Below are positions 51,939 to 59,930 of a stretch of 63,319 bases of DNA, piece by piece (position 1 is the stretch's first letter; each line of letters begins with the position of its first letter). The DNA is taken from the NCBI GenBank assembly GCA_046714175.1, contig JBKKBI010000093.1, positions 1 to 63,319 of the forward strand. Reading direction: 5' to 3'. The notes below the pieces were generated by a model that ran no database searches, was not told the DNA's origin, and saw nothing but the letters and a program-made list of their open reading frames with translations. The translations under genes and the position numbers were made by a program. Source of the stretch: UBA11373 sp046714175. GTDB taxonomy: Bacteria; Actinomycetota; Acidimicrobiia; Spongiisociales; UBA11373.

Positions 51939-52715
51939 ATGCCTTCCGACGCCGACCTCCGCATCGCCCTCGAGGCCGCCGATGCGGCCGATGCCGCCAC
52001 CACCAGGTGGTTCCGCGCCCCGGACTTGCCGGTCGCGGCGAAAGCCGACCTGAGTCCCGTCTCGGCAGGGGACCGCGCCGCCGAGGAGGCGATCCGGGCG
52101 TATCTCGCCCGCCACCGTCCCCGGGATGCCGTGCTCGGTGAGGAGTACGGGGGGACCGAGGCGCCGGGGCGGCGCTGGATCGTCGATCCGATCGACGCCA
52201 CGGTGAACTTCGTGCGCGGGGTCCCGGTGTGGGCAACGCTCATCGCGCTGGAAGACGCCAATGGGATCGCGGTCGGTGTGGTTTCCGCACCGGCGCTCGG
52301 GGCGCGGTGGTGGGCGGGACGCGGATCGGGAGCCTGGGCCAACGGTCGACGGATGCGGGTGTCGGCGGTGCACCGGCTCGAGGACGCCCACCTCTCCATC
52401 AACTCTGTCGTCACCCACGAACAGCACGGCCTCGGCCCCCAGATCACCGCGCTGTCGCGCGCCTGCGCCCGAACCCGGGGCTTTGGCGACTTCTGGTCGT
52501 TCATGCTGCTTGCCGACGGAGCCGTCGACATCGTGGTCGAACCGGTTGCCGCCGTCTGGGACTTGGCTCCGCTGCTGGTGATCGTCGAAGAGGCAGGGGG
52601 ACGCTTTACCGACCTCGCCGGCCACCGCACCGTCGCCGGGGGGAATGCCGTCGCCACCAACGGGCCACTGCACGACGCGGTGCTGGCGGCCCTGGCCGCT
52701 CCCGCCCGCGGTTAG
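51939..52715 (+). CDS. Inositol monophosphatase-family phosphatase
   Basis: This 258-residue enzyme has the metal-binding motifs GEEYGG, WIVDPIDATVNFVRGVPVW and AVWDLAPLLVIVEEAGG (the WDxA motif is here WDLA). It may dephosphorylate histidinol phosphate (HisN-like) or inositol phosphates; no neighbour settles this. The ATG at 51939 has no visible ribosome binding site and lies six bases from the divergent flavin-reductase start. The MFS gene follows after 12 bases. Confidence 0.85.
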   Translation: MPSDADLRIALEAADAADAATTRWFRAPDLPVAAKADLSPVSAGDRAAEEAIRAYLARHRPRDAVLGEEYGGTEAPGRRWIVDPIDATVNFVRGVPVWATLIALEDANGIAVGVVSAPALGARWWAGRGSGAWANGRRMRVSAVHRLEDAHLSINSVVTHEQHGLGPQITALSRACARTRGFGDFWSFMLLADGAVDIVVEPVAAVWDLAPLLVIVEEAGGRFTDLAGHRTVAGGNAVATNGPLHDAVLAALAAPARG

Positions 52716-52727
52716 CCTCCTCCCTCC

Positions 52728-54002
52728 GTGGACGCGCCCCGATCCCACCCCGATCCCGGGCTGCCAAGCGGGCGGGTGGTGCTCGCCGACCGCTCGGTGC
52801 GTGCCTACCTGGTCGCCGCCTCTATCTCTTCCCTCGGGGCGTTCCTCCAAGCCACCGCTCTCGCCAAGCAGGTATACGACGTCACCGGGTCGGCGCTGGC
52901 ATTGGGACTCCTCGGGTTGGCCGAGTTCCTCCCCGCCGCCCTGCTCGTGCCCTTCACCGGTTCGGTGGCCGACCGCTTCGACCGCCGCAAGGTGGCCGCG
53001 ATCGGCCTCGCCGGAGAGGCGGCGTGCAGCGCCATGCTCGCCGCCTACGCCTGGTCAGACCCCACTTCCTCGTTGCCGCTGTTTCTGCTCGCCTTCCTGT
53101 TTGGTTCGTTCCGGGCCTTCGTCAGCCCGGCAATTCGCTCCCTGCCGCCGTTGGTGGGACCGGCCGGGAGCCTGCCTCGGCTGGTGGCGCTGGGATCAGT
53201 GACCTGGCAGGCAGGGATGATCGTCGGACCGGCGACCTCGGGGTTCCTCTACGACGCGGGTGCCGCCCTCCCCTACCTCTCGGCGATGGCACTATTCCTC
53301 GTCGGGGCCGCCGCCCTGTTGTTGCTGCGGCTCACCCGGACGCAGCAGCGCACCCCGGCGGAGCAGCGCCCCAGCCTGCAACACGCCATGGAGGGGTTGC
53401 GCCTGGTGCGGCGCAACCGGGTGCTCCTCGGAGCGATCAGCCTCGACCTCTTTGCGGTTCTGTTCGGCGGCGCTTATGCCCTGCTCCCCGCCATCGCCGA
53501 CGAACGCCTCGGCGTGGGCAACATCGGATACGGATGGCTGCGCGCCGCCCCCGGTTTCGGCGCGGTGGTGATCACCTTGCTGCTGGCGGTGCGACCGGTG
53601 CGACGCCGGGTGGGCCGGGTGCTTCTCGGCGTGGTGACCCTCTTCGGGCTGGCCACCATTGCCCTCGGGATCACCACCACCTATGTGGTGGCCTTCGCCG
53701 CCCTCGTCGTGCTCGCCGGAGCCGATGCCGTCAGCGTGTTCATCCGCGCCACCATCGTCCCGCTCGCCACCCCGGATGCGATGCGAGGCCGGGTGGCGGC
53801 GGTGGAGAACGTCTTCATCGGCGCCTCCAACGAACTGGGGGCATTCGAGTCCGGGGTGGCGGCGCACCTCATAGGGGTGGCCCCAGCCGTGGTCGTCGGT
53901 GGGTTGGCCACCTGCGGGATCGTGGGCCTGTTCTGGGTGCGGTTCCCCGAGCTGAGGGACATCGACCGGTTCGCGGATCTGGAGAGGCACGCCGGCGGGT
54001 AA
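52728..54002 (+). CDS. Major facilitator superfamily transporter
   Basis: This 424-residue protein has about eleven to twelve membrane helices. The loop 2-3 motif is VADRFDRRKVAAIGL, typical of MFS exporters of the EntS-like group. FGSFRAFVSPAIRSLPPLVG is a further group-like segment. The substrate is unknown. GTG at 52728. It ends 55 bases before the vapB start and is probably not in that unit. Confidence 0.9.
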   Translation: MDAPRSHPDPGLPSGRVVLADRSVRAYLVAASISSLGAFLQATALAKQVYDVTGSALALGLLGLAEFLPAALLVPFTGSVADRFDRRKVAAIGLAGEAACSAMLAAYAWSDPTSSLPLFLLAFLFGSFRAFVSPAIRSLPPLVGPAGSLPRLVALGSVTWQAGMIVGPATSGFLYDAGAALPYLSAMALFLVGAAALLLLRLTRTQQRTPAEQRPSLQHAMEGLRLVRRNRVLLGAISLDLFAVLFGGAYALLPAIADERLGVGNIGYGWLRAAPGFGAVVITLLLAVRPVRRRVGRVLLGVVTLFGLATIALGITTTYVVAFAALVVLAGADAVSVFIRATIVPLATPDAMRGRVAAVENVFIGASNELGAFESGVAAHLIGVAPAVVVGGLATCGIVGLFWVRFPELRDIDRFADLERHAGG

Positions 54003-54017
54003 AGGCACCTGCGAGCG

Positions 54018-54049
54018 TATACACCAGATGGTGTACGGCAGTGTATACT
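54018..54049 (+). promoter_or_regulatory. Candidate vapBC promoter and operator
   Basis: TACACC-AGAT-GGTGTA (54020-54035) is a perfect inverted repeat, and TATACT (54044-54049) is a good -10 box eight bases before the vapB ATG. No Shine-Dalgarno sequence lies between them, so a leaderless, VapBC-repressed transcript is inferred. Confidence 0.5.
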
Positions 54050-54057
54050 GCAGGCTC

Positions 54058-54258
54058 ATGGGTCGGACCAACATCGACATCGACGACGAGTTGGTGGCGC
54101 GAGTGATGCGCCGCTACCACGTCACCACCAAGCGGGAAGCCGTTCACCTGGCGTTGCGCCGCGCCGCAGGCGAGCCGCTCAGAGGCAAGGAGTTGCTGGA
54201 ACTGCGGGGATCCGGCTGGAGCGGCGACCTCGAGGCGCTGCGCTCCGATCGATCGTGA
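54058..54258 (+). CDS. vapB: VapB-type antitoxin
   Basis: This 66-residue protein starts MGRTNIDIDDELVARVMRRY, followed by HVTTKREAVHLALRRAAG, the VapB2/DUF2191-type pattern with a DNA-binding N-terminus. A C-terminal tail of about 25 residues would block the toxin site. A possible longer start at 54028 lies inside the operator and is unlikely. Its stop overlaps the vapC GTG by four bases (GTGA). Confidence 0.86.
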   Translation: MGRTNIDIDDELVARVMRRYHVTTKREAVHLALRRAAGEPLRGKELLELRGSGWSGDLEALRSDRS

Positions 54259-54650
54259 TCCTGATCGATACCTCGGCGTGGATAGAGTTTCTGCGCGCCA
54301 CCGGATCGCCGACGGATCGGCGCGTCGCGATGATTGCCGGTGCGGACCCTTACGCGATCACCGATCCGATTGCTGCCGAGTTGCTCGCCGGAGCCACCGA
54401 CGCCCACCAGACACGCAGCGTCCGCGCCGTGATCGACTCGGGTCGGTTCTTCCCGGTACGGCCCCTGTTCGACTACGAGGTCGCAGCCGAGCTGTACCGC
54501 GAGTGCCGCCGTGTCGGGGTGACGCCGCGCAGCCTGGCCGATTGCCTGATCGCCGCGGTGGCGATCGGCAACGACCTGGAAGTTCTCGCCGCGGACCGTG
54601 ATCTCGAGATCATCGCCCGGCACAGCCCACTACGGCTGGCTGCGGTGTGA
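54255..54650 (+). CDS. vapC: VapC-type PIN-domain toxin
   Basis: This 131-residue PIN ribonuclease has the acidic residues Asp-5 (MILIDTSAWIEFL), Glu near 41 (IAAELLAGA), Asp near 96 (SLADCLIAAVA) and Asp near 114 (LAADRDLE). VapC toxins cleave tRNA or rRNA. The GTG start is in the vapB stop. All catalytic positions are intact, so the toxin is probably functional. Confidence 0.88.
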   Translation: MILIDTSAWIEFLRATGSPTDRRVAMIAGADPYAITDPIAAELLAGATDAHQTRSVRAVIDSGRFFPVRPLFDYEVAAELYRECRRVGVTPRSLADCLIAAVAIGNDLEVLAADRDLEIIARHSPLRLAAV

Positions 54651-55371
54651 CCGTGGTGGTTAGGGGGAAAGGAGCTCCTCAGCGCACGGTCGAGAATCTT
54701 CCCACCATTCCCTTCCAGATACGTGTGGCCGCGTAGGCTTCCTGTTTGAGACGAGCAAGGAGACCACGAAGGTGGAGGCGGGCCTGGCGTGGCGCCCTTA
54801 GCCGATTGGCTGGGGGCGGCTCCGCAATTCTCAACACATGGGCGGCCCACCGGAACCATCGAACTTCTCTGGAAGACAGACGGCAGCTTGCATCAGCGCT
54901 TCGAGGGTCGGACCTCCCGGTAGCCGAGATCGGCCGGGGGACCGCTCCGATCGATGCGACCGCGCAATTGGCCCTGCGCGTGCAAGGCGACCGCTACCCA
55001 ATGCTGGTTCTCGAGACCAGACGCGACTTTGCCGAGAGCGTGGTTAGGGAAGATCGCGGAGTCGGACCCTAGAAGCGGCGAGCGCTGGAGGGACACGCTC
55101 GCACCGAGTCTTAGGGATCGACTAGACGATATCGCTGACCTCGCCCACGCCCTCCTAGGTCAGGCGAACGAACTGTCAGATCTGATCCGAGGCGGCCTTG
55201 CCTACCACCATGCGGGGGTCCCGGCGTCGCTCCTACGAGAGTGGGGATGGTTCCGGAGATTTCGTAGGCGCGTTCGGGGGGTTACCTCGATGTGGAGGTC
55301 GAGGAGTTCGTAGACCCGGTGTCAAGAGTGACAACGGAACTGTGTCGCGACGAAAGGAACAGCGGGCGTGA
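54651..55371 (+). pseudogene. Degenerate region with a helicase-like remnant
   Basis: No intact gene covers these 720 bases. Plus-strand frames at 54746-55072 and 54954-55313 carry short conserved-looking pieces: DLPVAEIGRGTAPIDATAQL, and later DRLDDIADLAHALLGQ and LIRGGLAYHHAGVPASLL. The HHAGVP stretch resembles the HHAG-P segment of Ski2-type superfamily-2 helicases. Frames change between pieces. An alternative is two short unrelated remnants. The 3' end contains one copy of the 46-base repeat. Confidence 0.4.
55241..55287. repeat. 46-bp direct repeat, left copy
   Basis: GTGGGGATGGTTCCGGAGAT and the following 27 bases recur at 56530-56575 with about 40 of 47 positions identical. The two copies bracket the cyclase gene. 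Confidence 0.7.
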
Positions 55372-56370
55372 TCATTGCCGCCATAGCACTGGCGTGACAG
55401 TGTGCACGCCCGCGAGGCCCTTGAGCGTCACCGAGAGGGATGCACCGAATCTGAACTCGGCGTCGTCCCCCAGTAGGGCGCGGACCGAGTCGGATGCCAT
55501 GATCTGCCCCCCTTCGGCTGCGGCTGCGATTCGGGCCGCCTTGTTGACGGTGTTGCCGAGGTAGTCGTTGTCGGCGGCCACCGCGTCGCCGGAATGGACT
55601 CCGACTCGGACGCTCAGCGGTATGTCTCCGAGCGCGCCATCGAGGTGCTGTTGGATCTCGATCGCCGCCCGCACTGCCTCCCGGCTCGAGCCGAAGGCCA
55701 GCATCGCTCCATCGCCGAGGGTCTTTACCACCTCGCCGCCGTGGGAGGTCGCTGCCGAGGCGATGATCCGGTGGTGGTCGTTCAGGACTGAAATCCAGGC
55801 GGCGTCCCCCAGTTGGACGGCGAGGGGGGTCGAGTCCTCGATGTCGGTGAACACCAAGGTGACCGTTCCGTGCCGCCCGGAAAGCACGACCTGGCGACCC
55901 TCGATCGACTCCAGAAGCTTGCTGAGAGAGGTGGTGAGGTCGACGCCGAACGACTCGAGGTTGCTTTCCCCCAGCGAGCGGTGCACTTGCACTATGCGCC
56001 ATATTCCGCTCTCGAGAACCAGCACTGCCGTGAATCGGAAGGGAGAAGGTCGGGCATCGCCGACGAAGATCGACGACCGAGCGGCCACCCAGCCAACCGA
56101 ACCCAGGTGGTAGGCCTCGAGTTCGAGGTCTTCATTGTGGTGAGGTAGCCATCCCTCGACGAAGGTCGAATAGGCGTCGACCATGTCAGGGCCAGACCAC
56201 CACTCCTGGGGATCGGTCCCCACGTATCTGGTTACTGCGGAACGCAGGAACATGTTGGCCGCTGTGGCACCCTCGCCCCGTTCCAAGGCGGCAAAGAAGC
56301 GCTCGACGACAGCGCGTAATTCTGGTGAGTCCTCGACGACAGCGCGCAATTCTGGTAAGTCCTTGGACAC
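55372..56370 (-). CDS. SnoaL-like domain fused to class III nucleotide cyclase
   Basis: This 332-residue protein has a SnoaL/NTF2-like sensor domain (about 18-135) and a class III cyclase domain (about 165-330). Metal-binding Asp-176 (FTDIEDST) and Asp-220 (KTLGDG), Lys-217, Asn-276 and Arg-280 (NKAAR) are present. The position usually Asp in GDxVN is Asn-273 (GNTVN), so the purine preference is uncertain. Residues 6-12 and 16-22 (PELRAVV) come from a 30-base tandem duplication at the gene start. No signal or membrane segment. Confidence 0.86.
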   Translation of the reverse strand: MSKDLPELRAVVEDSPELRAVVERFFAALERGEGATAANMFLRSAVTRYVGTDPQEWWSGPDMVDAYSTFVEGWLPHHNEDLELEAYHLGSVGWVAARSSIFVGDARPSPFRFTAVLVLESGIWRIVQVHRSLGESNLESFGVDLTTSLSKLLESIEGRQVVLSGRHGTVTLVFTDIEDSTPLAVQLGDAAWISVLNDHHRIIASAATSHGGEVVKTLGDGAMLAFGSSREAVRAAIEIQQHLDGALGDIPLSVRVGVHSGDAVAADNDYLGNTVNKAARIAAAAEGGQIMASDSVRALLGDDAEFRFGASLSVTLKGLAGVHTVTPVLWRQ

Positions 56371-56529
56371 CCGCCCTCCGGCACCGGGTGGGAGAGGCTA
56401 GTGCGACTTCCCGGGTCGGCGCGCATGGTGAGACTGATGCGGAACGGAAAGGCCATTCCGGCCAACTCTTGACCGGGGCTCCGAGGGGCCTCTGCTGAGA
56501 GTTCACCGGGGTTAGTTAGTGGGCCGTGG

Positions 56530-56575
56530 GTGGGGATGGTTCCGAAGATTCCGTAGGTGCACTCCGGGGTTACCT
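56530..56575. repeat. 46-bp direct repeat, right copy
   Basis: This is the right partner of 55241-55287. It lies between the start of the cyclase gene and a lipoprotein fragment, in a stretch (56371-56611) without a convincing gene. Confidence 0.7.
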
Positions 56576-56611
56576 TGAACCCATCCTCGGTCCTCGCCAT
56601 AGACTCGCCTG

Positions 56612-56790
56612 GTGGTGACCTGGCTGCGTGGTGCCGCCTTGCCGATCGTTGCGCTAATGCTCGCCTCGGGTTGCGGTGGTGCGACTGGTGGGACTTTGCC
56701 GCTGCAACCGTCAACAGGCCAGACAGTCGATGGGGGCGGCACCTCGCTCCCGGCTTCTGGCTCGGGCGGCCGCGTAGTCGACTATCTAGC
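56612..56790 (+). pseudogene. 5' fragment of a lipoprotein gene
   Basis: A frame starting VVTWLRGAALPIVALMLASG carries a lipobox (LASGC) at residue 21, then a Gly/Thr-rich linker (GGATGGTLPLQPSTG) as in secreted actinobacterial lipoproteins. It runs into the serine-recombinase fragment near 56780-56790 and stops at 56821, so only the signal peptide and linker survive. Its original product is unknown. Confidence 0.5.
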
Positions 56791-56793
56791 TTC

Positions 56794-57500
56794 AGCCTCG
56801 AGGGTCAACTCGAACGGCTGACCACGCTGGCGGGGCGACTCGGCTATGAGTGGGAGGACTTCTGCGACTCCGGGATCTCAGGGGAGAAGCTGGAGGAACG
56901 CGGGGCGATCATGCAGCTGCTGGGCAGCCTGGACCGGTTCGACGCGGTCATGGTCGTGGACGAGTCGCGGTTGGCGCGAAGCGAGGATGTCGCCTTTGCG
57001 ATCCGGGGTGCCTTCCGTGAAGCCAAGGTCCGCCTGATCACCCTCGAGGGTGAGACAGACCTCAGCGACCCCGGTGAGTCCGCCATGTCGGCGGTACGAA
57101 CCGTGTTCGGGGTGATGAGACCGCAGACGGCGCGTCGAGGAAATCCACGAGGAGCGGAGACGCACATTCAGAGACGGTCCCACACTCGGCCTCACCAGCT
57201 CTGAGATCCGTGCAGTCCTCGCAGGGCTCGCTGGCGAACGAAGCGAACTCGACCGAGAGATCCGGACCCTCGAGGGGAAACTCCTCGTCGCCGAGAGAAG
57301 CCCTGACACGGCCGCGACCCTCAGGCACCTCGCCAGCATCGCGGTAGCTCGGCTTGAGACCCCGAACCTCCAACTCCAGGCCGCGGTCATCGAGCTCCTC
57401 GACGTCCGGGTCAAGACAACTGAGGAGGACTACGAGATCAGCGGATCGATCCCCCTCGACACCAGCACATTCGACGGGAAGATGCCGACACGAGCGCCTC
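56794..57500 (+). pseudogene. Serine recombinase pseudogene
   Basis: One frame (56794 to about 57120) encodes the resolvase domain from SLEGQLERLTTLAGRLGYEW through DSGISG and VVDESRLARSEDV to VFGVMR. It lacks the beginning with the catalytic serine. The next 370 bases are in another frame (+1) and encode the C-terminal coiled coil (ERSELDREIRTLEGKLL) and LDVRVKTTEEDYEISG. The recombinase and zinc-ribbon core are missing between them, so the gene is truncated, internally deleted and frameshifted. It indicates an old integrative element at this site. Confidence 0.8.
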
Positions 57501-57535
57501 GGCGCCCCTTACCTCGCCGCTTCGCACGGTTCACC

Positions 57536-57808
57536 TCAACCACCCAACCCCGCGACCCGAGCGGCCAGCGGCCCCGGGCCGACCGCTTCGAGCAGGGCGG
57601 CGAACGCCGCATCAGCTACGCGCCCCGCGGCCGTGAGATCGGCCGCGGCCAAATCCACCGCCGCGACCAATGACGCAAACGCCCCCACCTGATCCAGCGC
57701 CGCCGCATCGGCGGCGGCCTTGCGCGCCGCGTCGCCGTCGCCCTTCTCCAAAGCCTCCAATGCGCGCTCGGCGGCACTGAGCGCTTTGCGCTGCTGCTGG
57801 CCGTCCAT
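57536..57808 (-). CDS. Small Ala-rich helical protein of the 2-oxoacid dehydrogenase operon
   Basis: This 90-residue product is almost entirely alpha-helical and very Ala-rich (MDGQQQRKALSAAERALEAL). It was not recognised. The ATG overlaps the last base of the E2 stop (TGATG), so it is translated with the dehydrogenase genes. The stop lies close to the recombinase pseudogene, so the natural C-terminus may have been changed. Confidence 0.55.
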   Translation of the reverse strand: MDGQQQRKALSAAERALEALEKGDGDAARKAAADAAALDQVGAFASLVAAVDLAAADLTAAGRVADAAFAALLEAVGPGPLAARVAGLGG

Positions 57809-58953
57809 CAGCCCGACACCGCCTCGATGGCTGTGCTGACCGCCGACAAGAAGGCCCGCCCCTTGGCCCCATCGATCACACGATGGTCGTACGAGAGGGA
57901 CAGCGGCATCTCCCGCCCGATGCCGATGGCGCCATCGCGCACCACCGGCTTCTCCACCGCCCGGCCCACCGAAAGGATGGCGGTGGTGCCGTAGGGGATG
58001 ATCGGGGTGCCGAAGCCGCCGCCGACCGCACCGATGTTGGAGAGGGTGAACGTGGCGCCCCGCAGGTCGCCCGCGGCCATGGTGCGGTTGCGAGCGGCGG
58101 TCGCAACGCGGACTATCTCGGCGGCGAGGCCGGCGGTGTCGCGGGTGTCGGCCGACCGCACCACCGCGACGAGCAATCCTTCAGGGGTGTCCACGGCGAC
58201 GCCGATGTCGTAGTGCCGGCGCAGCAGGAGATGGTCACCGTCGAGGGTGGCGTTGAACTCGGGGAACTCCTTGAGCACCGGGACCACCGCCTCGATCAAC
58301 AGTGCCTCGAGAGGCATCGCACCTCCCTCGCCGCCGAGGCGGGAGCGTGCGGCGAGGATCGGCCCGGGATCGGCGGTGCCGAAGGTGGTGACGTGGGGGA
58401 TCTCCTGCCAGGAGCGGGTGAGGTTGCGGGCAATGGCGAGCCGGGTGGCGCTGAGGCGCACCCGCTCCACCGGGCCACTCCCCTGCGCCGTCCCCTCGAC
58501 GTCGCCCCGCAAGACGCGACCCCCCGGCCCACTCCCCCGGACGGTGGCGAGGTCGACTCCCATCGACGCCGCCAGACGCCGCACCAGTGGCAGGGCCTGC
58601 GGAGCACCGGATCGGGCCGGCACCGATTCGGCCTCGTCGAGGTTGCCGACGATGGGACGTGCCTCGCGCCGCGGTGCAGCCGCTGGCGTCGGCGCCGCGG
58701 CGCTCCACGATTCCCCCTCCTCTCCGATCACCACCAGCAGCGAGTCGACGGCGAGGGTGGTGCCGGCGGGGGCACCGTGGTGCAGGATCACCCCGGCCCG
58801 CGGCGCCGGGATCTCCACAACGGCCTTGTCGGTCTCGATCTCGACCATGGGCTGGTCGAGTCCGATGCGACTGCCCACCGCCACCTTCCACGCCACGATG
58901 GTGGCCTCGGTGAGGCCCTCGCCGATGTCGGGGAGATGGAACTCGTACGCCAT
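57808..58953 (-). CDS. 2-oxoacid dehydrogenase E2 (dihydrolipoamide acyltransferase)
   Basis: This 381-residue protein has one lipoyl domain (residues 1-78; lipoyl Lys-43 in ETDKAVVEIP), an E3-binding domain (about 113-148; PLVRRLAASMGVDLATVRG) and the catalytic acyltransferase domain with His-357 and Asp-361 in DHRVIDG. It transfers the acyl group from E1 to CoA. Substrate (pyruvate or branched-chain 2-oxoacid) cannot be told by eye. The ATG overlaps the E1-beta stop (TGATG). Confidence 0.92.
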   Translation of the reverse strand: MAYEFHLPDIGEGLTEATIVAWKVAVGSRIGLDQPMVEIETDKAVVEIPAPRAGVILHHGAPAGTTLAVDSLLVVIGEEGESWSAAAPTPAAAPRREARPIVGNLDEAESVPARSGAPQALPLVRRLAASMGVDLATVRGSGPGGRVLRGDVEGTAQGSGPVERVRLSATRLAIARNLTRSWQEIPHVTTFGTADPGPILAARSRLGGEGGAMPLEALLIEAVVPVLKEFPEFNATLDGDHLLLRRHYDIGVAVDTPEGLLVAVVRSADTRDTAGLAAEIVRVATAARNRTMAAGDLRGATFTLSNIGAVGGGFGTPIIPYGTTAILSVGRAVEKPVVRDGAIGIGREMPLSLSYDHRVIDGAKGRAFLSAVSTAIEAVSG

Positions 58954-59930
58954 CACTCCTCCAGGGTGCGCCGGGCGGCGGCGACAATGCGGTCGACTCC
59001 GGGAATGTGGTCGCGTTCGGTGCGCTTCAGCGGCACCACGGTGTCCCATCCGGTGACCCGTTGCACCGGGGCGTGCAACGAATAGAGCGCGGCCTCCTGC
59101 ACCAGGGCGGCGACTTCGGAGGCGATCCCGGCGGTGCGATGGCCCTCGCTGATCGCCACCACCCGTCCGGTCTTCTCTGCAGATGCCACCACGGTGGCGG
59201 CATCGAGCGGGGCCAGAGTGCGCAGGTCGACCACCTCGGCGGAGACATCGTCGGCAGCGAGGGCGTCGGCGGCGCGCAAAGCGTCGCGCAGCATCGCCCC
59301 GTAGGCGACCAGGGTGACGTCGGAACCCTCCCGCACAACGGCGGCAACCCCGATGGGGAGGGTGTAGTGGCCTTCGGGTACCTCTTCCTTGATCGCCCGG
59401 TACACCCGGATCGGCTCGAGGAACACCACCGGGTCGGGGTCGGCGATGGCGGCGAGCAGCAAACCCTTGGCCGCAGCCGGGGTGCCGGGAGCGACCACCT
59501 TGATCCCCGGGGTGTGGACATACATTGCCTCACTGGATTCGCTGTGATGCTCGGCGGCGCCGATACCGCCGCCATAAGGGATGCGGATCACCATCGGGGC
59601 GGTAAAGCGATGGTTGCTCCGATTGCGGATCCGGCCGACATGACTGACGATCTGGTCGTAGCCCGGGTAGGAGAAGCCGAGAAACTGCAGTTCCGCCACC
59701 GGGTGCAGTCCCGCCACCGCCATCCCGAACGCAGCCCCGACGATCCCCGACTCCGCCACCGGAGTGTCGATCACCCGCTCGGGTCCGAAGCGCTCCAGCA
59801 ATCCGTCGCTCACCCGGAATACCCCGCCCGCCCGGCCGATGTCCTCACCGAGCAGCACCACCCGATCATCCTCCACCAGGGCGACTGCGAGGGCGTCGTT
59901 GAGGGCCTGGGCCAGGTTCATCTCGCTCAT
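58953..59930 (-). CDS. 2-oxoacid dehydrogenase E1 beta subunit
   Basis: This 325-residue protein has the transketolase-like pyrimidine domain (MNLAQALNDALAVALVEDDRVVLLGEDIG), ESGIVGAAFGMAVAGLHPVAE and GGGIGAAEHHSESSEAMYVH, and a C-terminal domain with VVDLRTLAPLD. It forms a heterotetramer with E1-alpha. Its ATG overlaps the E1-alpha stop (ATGA). The long open frame upstream is a shadow. Confidence 0.93.
   Translation of the reverse strand: MSEMNLAQALNDALAVALVEDDRVVLLGEDIGRAGGVFRVSDGLLERFGPERVIDTPVAESGIVGAAFGMAVAGLHPVAELQFLGFSYPGYDQIVSHVGRIRNRSNHRFTAPMVIRIPYGGGIGAAEHHSESSEAMYVHTPGIKVVAPGTPAAAKGLLLAAIADPDPVVFLEPIRVYRAIKEEVPEGHYTLPIGVAAVVREGSDVTLVAYGAMLRDALRAADALAADDVSAEVVDLRTLAPLDAATVVASAEKTGRVVAISEGHRTAGIASEVAALVQEAALYSLHAPVQRVTGWDTVVPLKRTERDHIPGVDRIVAAARRTLEE

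Noticed and set aside
56186..56506. Minus-strand frame with repeated LTRIxRCRR
   Set aside because: The repetition merely reflects the 30-base duplication at the start of the cyclase gene, read in another frame.
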